The notes below the pieces were generated by a model. It was given only the letters and a program-made list of their open reading frames with translations, ran no database searches and was not told where the DNA came from. The position numbers were made by a program, and so were the translations under genes. A DNA stretch of 64,000 nucleotides, taken from the NCBI RefSeq assembly GCF_000376805.1, contig NZ_AQXT01000002.1:744001-808000 (forward strand), given 5' to 3'. Origin of the DNA: Henriciella marina DSM 19595. GTDB taxonomy: Bacteria > Pseudomonadota > Alphaproteobacteria > Caulobacterales > Hyphomonadaceae. Shown here piece after piece: positions 28,060 through 37,436 of this stretch (its first letter is position 1; every line of letters begins with the position of its first letter).

Positions 28060-30255
28060 TTGCGCGGCTTCCTGAAGCCTGGAAAATCCCAGACCGGCTG
28101 GACCCTGTTTCAGTGGCTGTTTCTCGTAGCTGCCTTTCTGGCGGCCATGGTGACATTTGTCGCCGTATCAGAGATGGACCCGATCGCGCCAATGAGCCGC
28201 GACGTCCAGGCAATGATCATTGCCAATACGGTTATCATTAGCATCCTCGCCCTGATTATTGTGCAGCGCTACCGGGCCTCCAGAACGCTGGAGAAGGGCG
28301 CCGAGGGCAACCGGCTGGCGCGCCGTTTCCTGCTATTGTTCAGCCTTTCCGCCGTCATTCCGGCTCTCGTCGTCTCAGTCTTTCTGTGGGCGGCCATCTC
28401 GCGTGGGTTCGACACCTGGTTTGGCGAGCGTGTCTTCACTCTCGTTGAGCAGACTGCGACAGTCGCGCGTGAAAACGTCGATGAGTATAGCGACTCCCTC
28501 GAGGAGGACACGCGCCTTGCGGCCACCGATATAAACAATGCGCTGGAAGGCCTCACCGATGAGCCGGAAGCCTTTTCCTCATATCTCGGCATGCAGGCCC
28601 TGCTGCGGAACATGCGCGTGGGTTATGTCATCGACCGCGAGGGGGATCCGCTTTCCATTGGCCAGAATGCGAGTAGTGAAGCCTACTACCGTCGGCCGAC
28701 ACCTGACATGTTCGATGAAGCCGACGACGGTGAAGTGGTCTTGTCTCTCTTCGAAAATGAAGGGTTCACGACGTCGCTTATCAAGCTGAACGGGATGACA
28801 GAGGCCTATCTCTATCTCGCCAAGCCCCTAGACCGCGATGCATTTGCTCGCCTCAGACGTGCAGAGCAGGCGCTGGAGGAATACCGGATTGCTGGCGAGC
28901 TGAGTACGCGTTCGCAGGCGCTCTTCATTGTTGCCTATGGCCAGATCGTTGCGCTCGTCCTCCTAATGGCGATCAGGCTGGCGCTTGAGGCGGCAAGCAG
29001 GATCACCGGGCCGATTGGCCGGCTGGCAAATGCGGCCCAGTCTGTGCGTGATGGAGATCTCGATATCCGCGTCCCGCTTCCGCGAGGCAAGGATGAGGTT
29101 CGCGCCCTGACGCGGTCTTTCAACGTCATGACAGAACAGTTGGGCGCGCAGCGATCTGCGCTCATCTTCGCGCGCGAAGAGGCCGAAGACAGGCGGCTCT
29201 TCCTGGAAACCCTGCTTGAAGAGGTAAGCGCCGGCGTCATCCGTATCGACGAAGGCTTTGTCGTCACTTTGGCGAACCCGTCGGCGCAGAAGCTCCTCGA
29301 CGCTGAAGCACCGGTTGAGGGGCGCCTCCTTTCGGAGATCGCGCCCGCTTTCATGCCTCATACCGAGGAGGCAATGGCATCCGGGCTGCCGATTGATGCC
29401 TCGCTTGATCTTCGCACTGTCGGCGGCCCGCGCCATTTCCGATTAAAAGCGGCCCGCGATTCAACCGGAGGGCTGGTTCTCACCTTCGATGACGCGACAC
29501 GTCTTGTAACGGCGCAGCGACAGCTTGCCTGGCGTGACGTCGCACGTCGCATCGCGCACGAAATCCGCAATCCGCTGACCCCGATTCAGCTCTCGGCCGA
29601 GCGTCTAAGGCGTCGCTATACACAGTACATTCCCGAAGACGATACGATCTTTGAGAAGTGCACTGATACGATATTGCGGCAGGTCAGCGACATTGGCCGT
29701 ATGGTCGAGGAGTTCTCCGGCTTCGCGCGCATGCCAAAACCGACCCTGGACACGTTCGACCTCGCCAAGCTCATTGATGAAATCGGCTTTTCGCAACAGG
29801 TTGTCAGCCCTGAAATCGACGTGGACATCGTGCATGCACGAAAGCCTCTGATGATATCAGCGGATGAGCGCCTGTTGGGACAAGCCGTTGGAAATATTGT
29901 AAAGAATGCTGCCGAAGCAATCGAGCGCCTGCCTGAAACGGAAGAGAAACAGGGGCTGATAGAAATCAAGATCGAAGAGAGTGATGATTCGATCGCAATC
30001 ATCATTGAGGACAATGGGCCGGGATTTCCTGAAGAGGCGCGCGAACGCCTTCTGGAACCCTATGTCACAACGCGCGAAAAGGGCACCGGTCTGGGGCTCG
30101 CCATCGTCAACAGGATCATCGTCGATCATGGTGGGGCGATACAATTACAGGAGCGCGAGGGATCGCGTAGCGGCGCGCGTGTCCGGATCATGTTGCCAAA
30201 ACATGCCGAACTGGACGAGCTTGCCGAAGTTGAGACCACGGAGGTTCTCTCATGA
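28060..30255 (+). CDS. ntrY: Membrane sensor histidine kinase NtrY
   Basis: 731 residues. N-terminal membrane helices (about 12-35, 47-68 and 90-115) and a periplasmic sensor domain (about 115-285) lead to a further helix (about 290-310), HAMP (about 310-370), PAS (about 385-490), and HisKA with H500 in RRIAHEIRNPLTPIQLSAER. ATPase motifs are NIVKNAAEAI, IEDNGPGFPE and GTGLGLAIVNRI. NtrY pairs with NtrX in nitrogen and redox signalling in alphaproteobacteria. The start is TTG 28060 with GAGG about 6 nt upstream; an in-frame TAG lies two codons before, and the next ATG would remove the first helix. Confidence 0.92.
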   Translation: MRGFLKPGKSQTGWTLFQWLFLVAAFLAAMVTFVAVSEMDPIAPMSRDVQAMIIANTVIISILALIIVQRYRASRTLEKGAEGNRLARRFLLLFSLSAVIPALVVSVFLWAAISRGFDTWFGERVFTLVEQTATVARENVDEYSDSLEEDTRLAATDINNALEGLTDEPEAFSSYLGMQALLRNMRVGYVIDREGDPLSIGQNASSEAYYRRPTPDMFDEADDGEVVLSLFENEGFTTSLIKLNGMTEAYLYLAKPLDRDAFARLRRAEQALEEYRIAGELSTRSQALFIVAYGQIVALVLLMAIRLALEAASRITGPIGRLANAAQSVRDGDLDIRVPLPRGKDEVRALTRSFNVMTEQLGAQRSALIFAREEAEDRRLFLETLLEEVSAGVIRIDEGFVVTLANPSAQKLLDAEAPVEGRLLSEIAPAFMPHTEEAMASGLPIDASLDLRTVGGPRHFRLKAARDSTGGLVLTFDDATRLVTAQRQLAWRDVARRIAHEIRNPLTPIQLSAERLRRRYTQYIPEDDTIFEKCTDTILRQVSDIGRMVEEFSGFARMPKPTLDTFDLAKLIDEIGFSQQVVSPEIDVDIVHARKPLMISADERLLGQAVGNIVKNAAEAIERLPETEEKQGLIEIKIEESDDSIAIIIEDNGPGFPEEARERLLEPYVTTREKGTGLGLAIVNRIIVDHGGAIQLQEREGSRSGARVRIMLPKHAELDELAEVETTEVLS

Positions 30256-31640
30256 GTGCCGATATTCTTGTCGTAGACGACGAGCCAGACATCCGCGACC
30301 TGATCGCGGGGGTGCTTGAGGATGAAAGCTATGCTGTCCGCACCGCGGCGACAGCAGAGAAGGCCCTTGAGGAAGTCAGGATGCGTGCGCCGGGTCTGGT
30401 CATCCTTGATGTCTGGCTGCAGGGCAGCGACATGGATGGCCTGTCGGTTCTCAAATTCATGAAGTCGATCGACCCGCTTATCCCGGTCATCGTCATCAGT
30501 GGGCATGGCAACATCGAGACAGCCGTCGCTGCCATCCGGCGCGGCGCCTATGACTTTATCGAAAAGCCCTTCAAGTCAGACCGCCTGTTGCACCTTGTCG
30601 GCAGAGCGCTGGAATCTACGGCGCTGAAGCGTGAGAATGCATCGCTCCGCAATATGGTCATCAGCAGTGATGACTGGATCGGTACCAGCCATGCGGCCGC
30701 GACGTTGCGAACGGCTATCGACAAGGTCGGCCCGACCAATTCTCGTGTTCTGGTCACAGGACCAGCTGGCGCTGGCAAGGAGCTTGCCGGACGCCTTATT
30801 CATGCGCAGTCCAATCGTCATGATGGCCCTTTTGTCGTTGTGAACGCGGCAAATATTTCTCCGGACCTTATGGAGCAGGAGCTCTTCGGTGAGGAAGACC
30901 ATGAGGGCCGACCGAAGCGGATCGGTCTCTTTGAAAAGGCCCATACCGGCACGCTTCTGCTGGATGAGGTGGCCGATATGCCCCTCGGCACACAGAACAA
31001 GATACTGCGTGTGCTGACAGAGCAGCGCTTCCAGCGTGTCGGCGGCAAATCAGACGTGCACGTGGATGTGCGCGTCATGTCCGCATCGACCAAGGATCTC
31101 AAGGAAGAGATCGCTGCAAAGCGTTTCCGGGAAGACCTCTATTATCGGCTGAGCGTCGTACCTATTCGTGTGCCATCTCTGGCAGAGCGCCGAGATGATA
31201 TCCCGGCGCTGGTCGATCACTTTACAGGCAAGATATCTGACAGTTCCGGACTGAATGCCCGCTCGTTTTCGTCCGAGGCCGTTGCTGTCCTTCAGTCCAT
31301 GGAGTGGCCAGGCAATGTCCGTCAGCTAAAGAACCTGGTTGAGCGTATTCTGATCCTGTCGCCCCATGATGCAAAGCGTCCGGTGTCCGTGGATGAGCTG
31401 CCACAGGAGAGAAGCGGTCTCGGCGGCAGCGCCCATCCGTCGGCCTCTGCTGATCTCGTCGGTCTTTCTCTTCGAGATGCCCGCGAGCAGTTCGAGCGCG
31501 AGTATCTGACTCTTCAGATTACCCGGTTCGACGGCAATATCTCCCGCACAGCCGAGTTTATTGGCATGGAACGGTCGGCGCTGCACAGGAAGCTGAAAGC
31601 GCTTGGCGTCAATGCGTCGGCATCGCGGTCGGAAGTCTAG
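30252..31640 (+). CDS. ntrX: Response regulator NtrX
   Basis: 462 residues. Receiver (VVDDEPDIRD, phospho-acceptor D53 in VILDVWLQGSD), AAA+ domain with Walker A GPAGAGKEL and Walker B GTLLLDEVADM, and a Fis-type HTH (TAEFIGMERSALHRKLKALG). As in NtrC the GAFTGA segment is missing: ELFGEEDHEGRPKRIGLFEKAHTG stands in its place. NtrX proteins without GAFTGA are known in alphaproteobacteria. The ATG overlaps the ntrY stop (ATGA); trkA starts 2 bp after its stop. Confidence 0.93.
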   Translation: MSADILVVDDEPDIRDLIAGVLEDESYAVRTAATAEKALEEVRMRAPGLVILDVWLQGSDMDGLSVLKFMKSIDPLIPVIVISGHGNIETAVAAIRRGAYDFIEKPFKSDRLLHLVGRALESTALKRENASLRNMVISSDDWIGTSHAAATLRTAIDKVGPTNSRVLVTGPAGAGKELAGRLIHAQSNRHDGPFVVVNAANISPDLMEQELFGEEDHEGRPKRIGLFEKAHTGTLLLDEVADMPLGTQNKILRVLTEQRFQRVGGKSDVHVDVRVMSASTKDLKEEIAAKRFREDLYYRLSVVPIRVPSLAERRDDIPALVDHFTGKISDSSGLNARSFSSEAVAVLQSMEWPGNVRQLKNLVERILILSPHDAKRPVSVDELPQERSGLGGSAHPSASADLVGLSLRDAREQFEREYLTLQITRFDGNISRTAEFIGMERSALHRKLKALGVNASASRSEV

Positions 31641-31642
31641 CC

Positions 31643-33016
31643 ATGCGGGTTATTATCTGTGGAGCTGGGCGCGTCGGGCAGGGCATTGCACGGCGGCTAG
31701 CCAGGGAAAACCATGACATCGTGATGATCGATCAGGACACCAAGCTGATTGATATTGTGCAGACCGAACTGGATGTCCGGGGCATTGAGGGGCACGCGGG
31801 CCATCCCGAAGTCCTGGCATCAGCAGGCGGCGCCGATTGCGACATGATCATCGCGGTCACTTATTCCGACGAAGTGAACATGGTGATCTGCCAGGTCGCG
31901 GATACGCTGTTCAACATTCCCAACAAGATTGCGCGCATCCGGGCCCAGCAATATCTCCAGGTCGGTTACCGGCAGCTCTTTTCGCGAGAAGGTCTCGGCA
32001 TTGATCTCGTCATCTCGCCAGAGATTGAAGTTGGTGATGCCATCCTTCAGCGGTTCAGCACGCCCGGTGCGCTGATGAGCGTGAACTTCGGACGCGGTGA
32101 TGTTCAACTTGTCGCGATCGAGGTGCTTGCAGACAGCCCCGTCCTTGATACGGCGCTGGATCAGATACAGGGGCTGTTTCCAAGCCTGAGTGCACGGGTT
32201 GTCGGCATTAACAGGGCGGGCCATGTTTTTGCACCCCGCGGAAACGACCACCTCAAGATTGGCGACACCGCCTATGTCGCTGTCCTGAAATCTCACAGTC
32301 ACAGGCTGAACAGCATTTTCAATCGGCCGGAGCCGGAGATGCGCCGCGTCGTGGTTGTCGGCGGCGGTAATGTCGGCCTGTACGTCGCAAAGGGGCTCGA
32401 GAAGCAATCGGGTATTCGCGTTCGGGTCATCGAAGCAGATGTGGGGCGTGCCGAGCGGGCCGCCGCTGAGCTTTCACGCACCATTGTCATCCATGGGGAT
32501 GGCCTGACACGCTATATCCTGGAAGAATCCGACGCCCCGACCGCCGATCTCGTCATTGCAACGACCCATGACGACAAGACCAACATCCTTATTTCAAAGC
32601 TCGCCAAACAGATGGGGGCCAAACGTGCGCTTGCGCTCGTCAACGCGCCTGAGCTTGCGTCTCTCGCCCGCGAAATGAAACTCGACGCGGTGCTCGACCC
32701 TAGGGCGCTCACCGTTTCGCGCATTCTTATGAAGATGCGCCGTGGCCGCATTCTCGCGCTGCAGTCGCTGGAAGATGGAGCCGCAGAGATTGCAGAAGGC
32801 GTCACACTCGATACATCCCCGCTGATCGGCAAGACGCTTGGCTATGATGATCTGCCAAAGGGCGTGACCGCTGCGGCCGTCCTACGCGATGGCGAGGTTG
32901 TCTTTGCGTCCAGCGACGTAACCGTGAAGGCGAATGATCACGTTCTGCTCTTTTATGAAGGCGCGATGACGAGCAAGGTCGAGCAATTCTTCCGGGTCAG
33001 CGCTGATTTCTTTTAG
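31643..33016 (+). CDS. trkA: Trk potassium uptake regulator TrkA
   Basis: 457 residues with two tandem RCK modules. The first NAD-binding motif is ICGAGRVGQGIARRLA at the N-terminus, the second is VVGGGNVGLYVAKGLE near residue 236; each is followed by a TrkA-C domain. TrkA is the cytoplasmic gating subunit of the TrkH potassium channel, responding to nucleotides. It follows ntrX by 2 bp and precedes trkH by 36 bp, so the complete Trk pair is here. Confidence 0.96.
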   Translation: MRVIICGAGRVGQGIARRLARENHDIVMIDQDTKLIDIVQTELDVRGIEGHAGHPEVLASAGGADCDMIIAVTYSDEVNMVICQVADTLFNIPNKIARIRAQQYLQVGYRQLFSREGLGIDLVISPEIEVGDAILQRFSTPGALMSVNFGRGDVQLVAIEVLADSPVLDTALDQIQGLFPSLSARVVGINRAGHVFAPRGNDHLKIGDTAYVAVLKSHSHRLNSIFNRPEPEMRRVVVVGGGNVGLYVAKGLEKQSGIRVRVIEADVGRAERAAAELSRTIVIHGDGLTRYILEESDAPTADLVIATTHDDKTNILISKLAKQMGAKRALALVNAPELASLAREMKLDAVLDPRALTVSRILMKMRRGRILALQSLEDGAAEIAEGVTLDTSPLIGKTLGYDDLPKGVTAAAVLRDGEVVFASSDVTVKANDHVLLFYEGAMTSKVEQFFRVSADFF

Positions 33017-33052
33017 CGTTTCCGGGTAACCTTCCTCCTTCAGGCGGATCCC

Positions 33053-34459
33053 ATGAACTATCCTGCGATCATCAGAATGCTCGCCTTCACTGGTTTTGGC
33101 TTCGTGATTGCCATGGGCTTCGCATCGCTCGTCGCACTGTTGCTCGGCGAGGGCCTGCAGTTCAGGGTTTTTCTTACCACGGCTGTTCTGCTGGCGACGG
33201 TGAGTTCGGCGACACTCGTTATGGTCGGTCGCCCCACCAGGCGCGCCCAGCCATCTGACGGTCTGGCTTTCATGGTTTTCTTCTGGGTGTTTGCGGGCCT
33301 TGCCTGTGCGCCGCCTTTTCTGCTGGGCCTGCCGAACGCCAGCGCGGCTGCGGCTATCCATGAAGCCATTTCCTGCCTGACCACGACGGGCCATTCGGTT
33401 TTCGATCCGGCAGGACCTCCGCTACCAGGGTCAATCCTCTTGTGGCGCGCCCTCCTTCATCTAGCCGGCGCCGCTGCGACGGTAACATTCGCTGCGACAG
33501 TGCTCGCGGCGCTTAGCCTTGATGGGCCGGGCATTCACCGTACGCCTCTGTTCAGCATCTCCGATGAGAGCTTTTTCGACACAATGCCCAGGGTCCTGAA
33601 GGTAACTGGATTGTTCGGGAGCATCTGCATCCTCGCCATTTTTACCATCGAAGTGGTCGGCGGAATACCGGTCGACATGGCGTTTCTCGATGCCGTGAGT
33701 GCCATTACCACAGGGCTGGTTGATCCTCTCAGCGTGTCCAGCGATGTCGTCCGAATCGCGCGGGTGCTGGGTCTTTCGCTGGGACTTATTCTGGGGTCGC
33801 TCGGGATTTTCTTCATGATTCAGATCGCGAACCGTCAGTGGAAAAAGGCGTTCATTGATGCGGAAACGCTGTCATTTGGACTCGCCCTCATTCTTTTCTC
33901 CGTCGCCGGTGTTCTACTCGGCCTGACAGGTCTCAATGCGATCGGCTGGACGCTTTCGAGCCTGTCTACGAGCGGCATTGCTCTTGTTGCTGAGGAAACG
34001 ACCGGAAATCTGCCGCTTCCACTGCAACTGGCGCCGTGCCTTGTCGGCGGCGCGGCTCTTTCAGCCGCAGGCGGTCTGAAGCTGGGGCGTCTCTATGTGC
34101 TCGGGCGACGGGTCGGTCAGGAATTCAAGCGGATGGGCTTTCGCCAGTCCCTGGTGCACTTTCAGTTCAGAGGGCGTATTCAGTCGGACAGGACGCTGAT
34201 GGGGATCTGGGTCTATCTCGTCGCCTACATCATGGCCTCCGTCATCGGCCTGCTCCTGTTTTCCTTTCTGGGACTAGGCTTCGACGATGCCCTGGCGACA
34301 ACGCTCGGTAGTCTGACAAATTCAGGACATCTCATTCCTCGGGCAGAAATCTCCGATGCGCCGCTCTATCAGGTGCTTGCAATCTTTGGTATGATATTGG
34401 GCCGACTTGAGATACTTGCTCTGATACCATTGCTTACGGTGTCATTTTGGCGTCGCTAA
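33053..34459 (+). CDS. trkH: Trk-type potassium channel subunit TrkH
   Basis: 468 residues, about ten membrane segments. The selectivity-filter-type loops are visible: HEAISCLTTTGHSVF, DAVSAITTGLVDPLS, LSSLSTSGIAL and TTLGSLTNSGHLI, one per M1-P-M2 repeat. Together with TrkA it imports potassium across the inner membrane. Length and topology fit the TrkH/KtrB family. In many alphaproteobacteria trkA is followed directly by hfq; here trkH sits between them. Confidence 0.94.
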   Translation: MNYPAIIRMLAFTGFGFVIAMGFASLVALLLGEGLQFRVFLTTAVLLATVSSATLVMVGRPTRRAQPSDGLAFMVFFWVFAGLACAPPFLLGLPNASAAAAIHEAISCLTTTGHSVFDPAGPPLPGSILLWRALLHLAGAAATVTFAATVLAALSLDGPGIHRTPLFSISDESFFDTMPRVLKVTGLFGSICILAIFTIEVVGGIPVDMAFLDAVSAITTGLVDPLSVSSDVVRIARVLGLSLGLILGSLGIFFMIQIANRQWKKAFIDAETLSFGLALILFSVAGVLLGLTGLNAIGWTLSSLSTSGIALVAEETTGNLPLPLQLAPCLVGGAALSAAGGLKLGRLYVLGRRVGQEFKRMGFRQSLVHFQFRGRIQSDRTLMGIWVYLVAYIMASVIGLLLFSFLGLGFDDALATTLGSLTNSGHLIPRAEISDAPLYQVLAIFGMILGRLEILALIPLLTVSFWRR

Positions 34460-34544
34460 GCAGCCGGGACTTGCAAAGCTTTAGCAATCCGGATAGCGCC
34501 TGCGAAAACGCATAGCGAACAGCGCCAGCATACGGATAAAGACC

Positions 34545-34799
34545 ATGTCGTCGGATAAAAAACAGAACCTGCAGGATACGTTCCTAAATGCTGTCAGGAA
34601 GTCGCGCACTCCGCTGACGATCTTCCTTGTGAACGGTGTTAAATTACAGGGGGTTGTCACCTGGTTTGATAATTTCTGCGTCCTGCTTCGCGGCGACGGA
34701 CGCCCGCCGCAACTTGTCTACAAGCATGCAATTTCGACGATCGCGCCGGGGGCACCCGTTCAGCTGTTCGACGAAGAAACCAGCGCGGACAAGGATTGA
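34545..34799 (+). CDS. hfq: RNA chaperone Hfq
   Basis: 84 residues. Sm1 motif ([28 protein letters not shown] and [12 protein letters not shown]) and the Sm2 YKHAISTI segment are intact. Hfq forms a hexamer that pairs small RNAs with mRNAs. The C-terminal tail is short, as usual in alphaproteobacteria. Its TGA overlaps the TTG of hflX (TTGA at 34796-34799), so translation of hflX is probably coupled to it. Confidence 0.97.
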   Translation: MSSDKKQNLQDTFLNAVRKSRTPLTIFLVNGVKLQGVVTWFDNFCVLLRGDGRPPQLVYKHAISTIAPGAPVQLFDEETSADKD

Positions 34800-36136
34800 A
34801 CACGGAGCTGATTGACCGTACGCCTGTCCCTGACAGGGCGGGTGTGATCATTCCGTGGACGCAGCCGTCCGACCGGCCGGACAGGGAAAGACTTTCCGAG
34901 ACATCGGGTCTGGTTGAGGCTTTGGGCTGCAACCTTGCATTCCTGCGCCCCGAGCAGATCCGCAAACCGAGCGCATCACATCTTCTGTCAGGCGGCATCC
35001 TGGAGCGACTGAAAGAGGATATCGAAGCATCAGGCTGCACCCTCTGCGTCGTAGATGCGGCCCTCACACCCGTGCAACAGCGAAACCTCGAACGCGCGCT
35101 CGGGTCGAAAGTTATCGACCGGACAGGCCTCATTCTCGAAATCTTTGGCCTTCGTGCCCGCACCAAGGAAGGCAAGCTCCAGGTCGAGCTGGCGCGGCTA
35201 TCCTATGAGCGCTCGCGGCTCGTGCGGACGTGGACACACCTTGAGCGCCAACGGGGTGGTCAGGGCTTCCTCAGCGGCCCCGGCGAGACCCAGCTTGAGG
35301 CAGACCGCCGCATGTTGGACCGGACGCTGGCGTCGTTGAAGTCAGACCTCGAAGATGTACGGCGCACCCGCGGGCTACAGCGCTCAGGGCGGCGCGAGGC
35401 GGGCTTCCCGGTCATAGCGCTTGTCGGCTACACGAATGCTGGCAAATCGACCCTCTTCAACCGGATGACCGGAGCGAATGTGTTCGCCCGCGATATGCCT
35501 TTCGCAACTCTGGACCCGACCATAAGGCGGCTGGAACTGCCCGGACTGGGTGACGCGGCCCTCGTCGACACAGTGGGCTTCATCACTGACCTGCCCACCC
35601 ACCTCATCGACAGTTTCAGGGCGACGCTTGAAGAGACGCTGGAAGCTGATCTTTTGATACATGTTCGCGACCGGTCAGAAGACTCTGACGAAGAACGCAA
35701 GCAGGACGTTCTGCGGGTCCTGAAACGCCTGGAAGAGGAAAGCGGCCACCCGCTTCCACCCATCATCGAGGCCTGGAACAAAATTGACCTCCTGCCAGAG
35801 GATGTGCAGGAGACGCTTCGTATCTCTGTTCGCACAGGCGTTCAGGAAACGCCCGCCGTTATCACGTCGGCGCTAACGGGGGAGGGGATCACTGAACTTC
35901 TCGCGCTGGTACAGGACTCGATCCAGGATGAGCTCAAGACCTTCAAGATCCGGCTCGATCCAAGCCAGGGCGCAGCCAGGGCCTGGCTGTTCGAATACGG
36001 CGCCGTTCACGACGAGCGCGTTCAGCCGGAGGGCAGCACTGAGCTCATCGTTGGCCTGAGCGAGAAACATGAGGGTCGTTTTGCCTCACAGTTTCCCGAT
36101 ATCGACTTTGATGTGACGGTCGCTCCCGAGGCCTAG
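34796..36136 (+). CDS. hflX: GTPase HflX
   Basis: 446 residues. The N-terminal HflX domain ([23 protein letters not shown]) precedes a coiled-coil ([19 protein letters not shown]) and the GTPase domain: G1 [14 protein letters not shown]3 DTVGF, G4 WNKIDL. HflX rescues or splits ribosomes under stress. Start TTG 34796 overlaps the hfq stop; no better start is in frame before conserved sequence. Its TAG overlaps the tyrS stop on the other strand (palindromic CTAG at 36133-36136). Confidence 0.93.
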   Translation: MNTELIDRTPVPDRAGVIIPWTQPSDRPDRERLSETSGLVEALGCNLAFLRPEQIRKPSASHLLSGGILERLKEDIEASGCTLCVVDAALTPVQQRNLERALGSKVIDRTGLILEIFGLRARTKEGKLQVELARLSYERSRLVRTWTHLERQRGGQGFLSGPGETQLEADRRMLDRTLASLKSDLEDVRRTRGLQRSGRREAGFPVIALVGYTNAGKSTLFNRMTGANVFARDMPFATLDPTIRRLELPGLGDAALVDTVGFITDLPTHLIDSFRATLEETLEADLLIHVRDRSEDSDEERKQDVLRVLKRLEEESGHPLPPIIEAWNKIDLLPEDVQETLRISVRTGVQETPAVITSALTGEGITELLALVQDSIQDELKTFKIRLDPSQGAARAWLFEYGAVHDERVQPEGSTELIVGLSEKHEGRFASQFPDIDFDVTVAPEA

Positions 36137-37386
36137 ACCGCCTTCAGAAGCGCGTGCCGTTTCTTGCCGGCCGACAGTTTAACGGCATCCCCATCGCCAA
36201 GATCGGCGAGCGTCAATGACGCGTTCTCATCAGAAACAAGCGCGTCATTCACACGCGCAGCGCCCTGCTTGATCAGACGGCGAGCCTCTCCGTTCGATTT
36301 GCTGAGGCCGGCCATTGTGAAAGCGGCTGCTACCAGCAGCTCGGCTTCAAGATCGGCGCGCGCGATATCCGCCGTCGGCAGCGCATCGTCCGTGCTACCC
36401 GAGCCGAAGACAGCCGACGCGGCACGTTCAGCGTCTTTTGCTGCATCTTCGCCATGCAGCATGGTGGTCGCCGCATTCGCAAGCGCAATCTTTGCCTGAT
36501 TGATGTCAGCGCCCTTAAGCGCTTCCAGTTTCTCGATCTCTCCGATCGAAAGCTCGGTAAACAGTCTTAAAAAGCGGCCAACATCGGCGTCTTCAGTATT
36601 GCGCCAGAACTGCCAGTATTCGTAAGGCGACTTGCGGTCTGCATTCAGCCAGACCGCGCCGTCAGCCGTCTTGCCCATCTTGCCGCCTGACGCGGTCGTA
36701 ATGAGGTGCGCGGTCAGCCCATAGGCATCACCGCCATCCGCCTTGTGAACGAGATCGACGCCGCCAACGATATTGCCCCATTGGTCCGACCCGCCGATCT
36801 GCAGCTGGCAGCCATGCTGGCGATAAAGCTCAAGGAAGTCGTAGGACTGCATGATGAGGTAGTTAAACTCGAGGAAGGTGTAAGGCTGCTCATTGTTGAG
36901 GCGCCGAGCCACCGTCTCCTGCTTGGTCATCGTGTTGATCGTGAAGTGGACTCCCACTTCGCGCAGCAGGTTGATATAGCCAAGCTTGCTCAGCCAATCG
37001 TCATTATTCACCATGACTGCGTCGGTCGGGCCGTCGCCAAAGGTCAGGAAGGGCTCGAATGCTTTCTTGATGCCGGCAATGTTCTCCTCGATCTGCTCAT
37101 TGGTCAGCAAAGGTCGCGACTTCTCCTTGTCCGTCGGGTCACCAACCTTGGTCGTTCCGCCGCCCATGAGAACGATCGGCTTGCCGCCTGCCTTCTGGAG
37201 GTGGCGCAGCATCATGATCTGGAGAAGCGATCCGACATGCAGGCTGTCGGCCGTTGCATCGAAACCGATATAGGCGACAGGTACACCGTTCGCACAGTAC
37301 GCATCCAGCTCTGTCGGATGGGTGACCTGCTTGATGAAGCCGCGTGTCTCCAGCGTCGTCAGGAAGTCGGACCTGTATTGGCTCAT
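36133..37386 (-). CDS. tyrS: Tyrosyl-tRNA synthetase
   Basis: 417 residues. Class I synthetase with a HIGH-like signature (FDATADSLHVGSLLQIMML), the KMSKS-like GKMGKTADG, tyrosine-pocket sequences (YIGFDATA, QIGGSDQWGNI) and a C-terminal S4 RNA-binding domain (EARRLIKQGAARVNDALV). It charges tRNA-Tyr. The start at ATG 37386 (MSQYRSDF) has GGAG 9 nt upstream and is preferred over upstream in-frame codons. Divergent from anmK with a 50-bp gap. Confidence 0.96.
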   Translation of the reverse strand: MSQYRSDFLTTLETRGFIKQVTHPTELDAYCANGVPVAYIGFDATADSLHVGSLLQIMMLRHLQKAGGKPIVLMGGGTTKVGDPTDKEKSRPLLTNEQIEENIAGIKKAFEPFLTFGDGPTDAVMVNNDDWLSKLGYINLLREVGVHFTINTMTKQETVARRLNNEQPYTFLEFNYLIMQSYDFLELYRQHGCQLQIGGSDQWGNIVGGVDLVHKADGGDAYGLTAHLITTASGGKMGKTADGAVWLNADRKSPYEYWQFWRNTEDADVGRFLRLFTELSIGEIEKLEALKGADINQAKIALANAATTMLHGEDAAKDAERAASAVFGSGSTDDALPTADIARADLEAELLVAAAFTMAGLSKSNGEARRLIKQGAARVNDALVSDENASLTLADLGDGDAVKLSAGKKRHALLKAV

Positions 37387-37436
37387 GCCGGTTTCTCCAT
37401 TATCGAAGGGCGCTGCTAGCACGGGTCATACGACAA

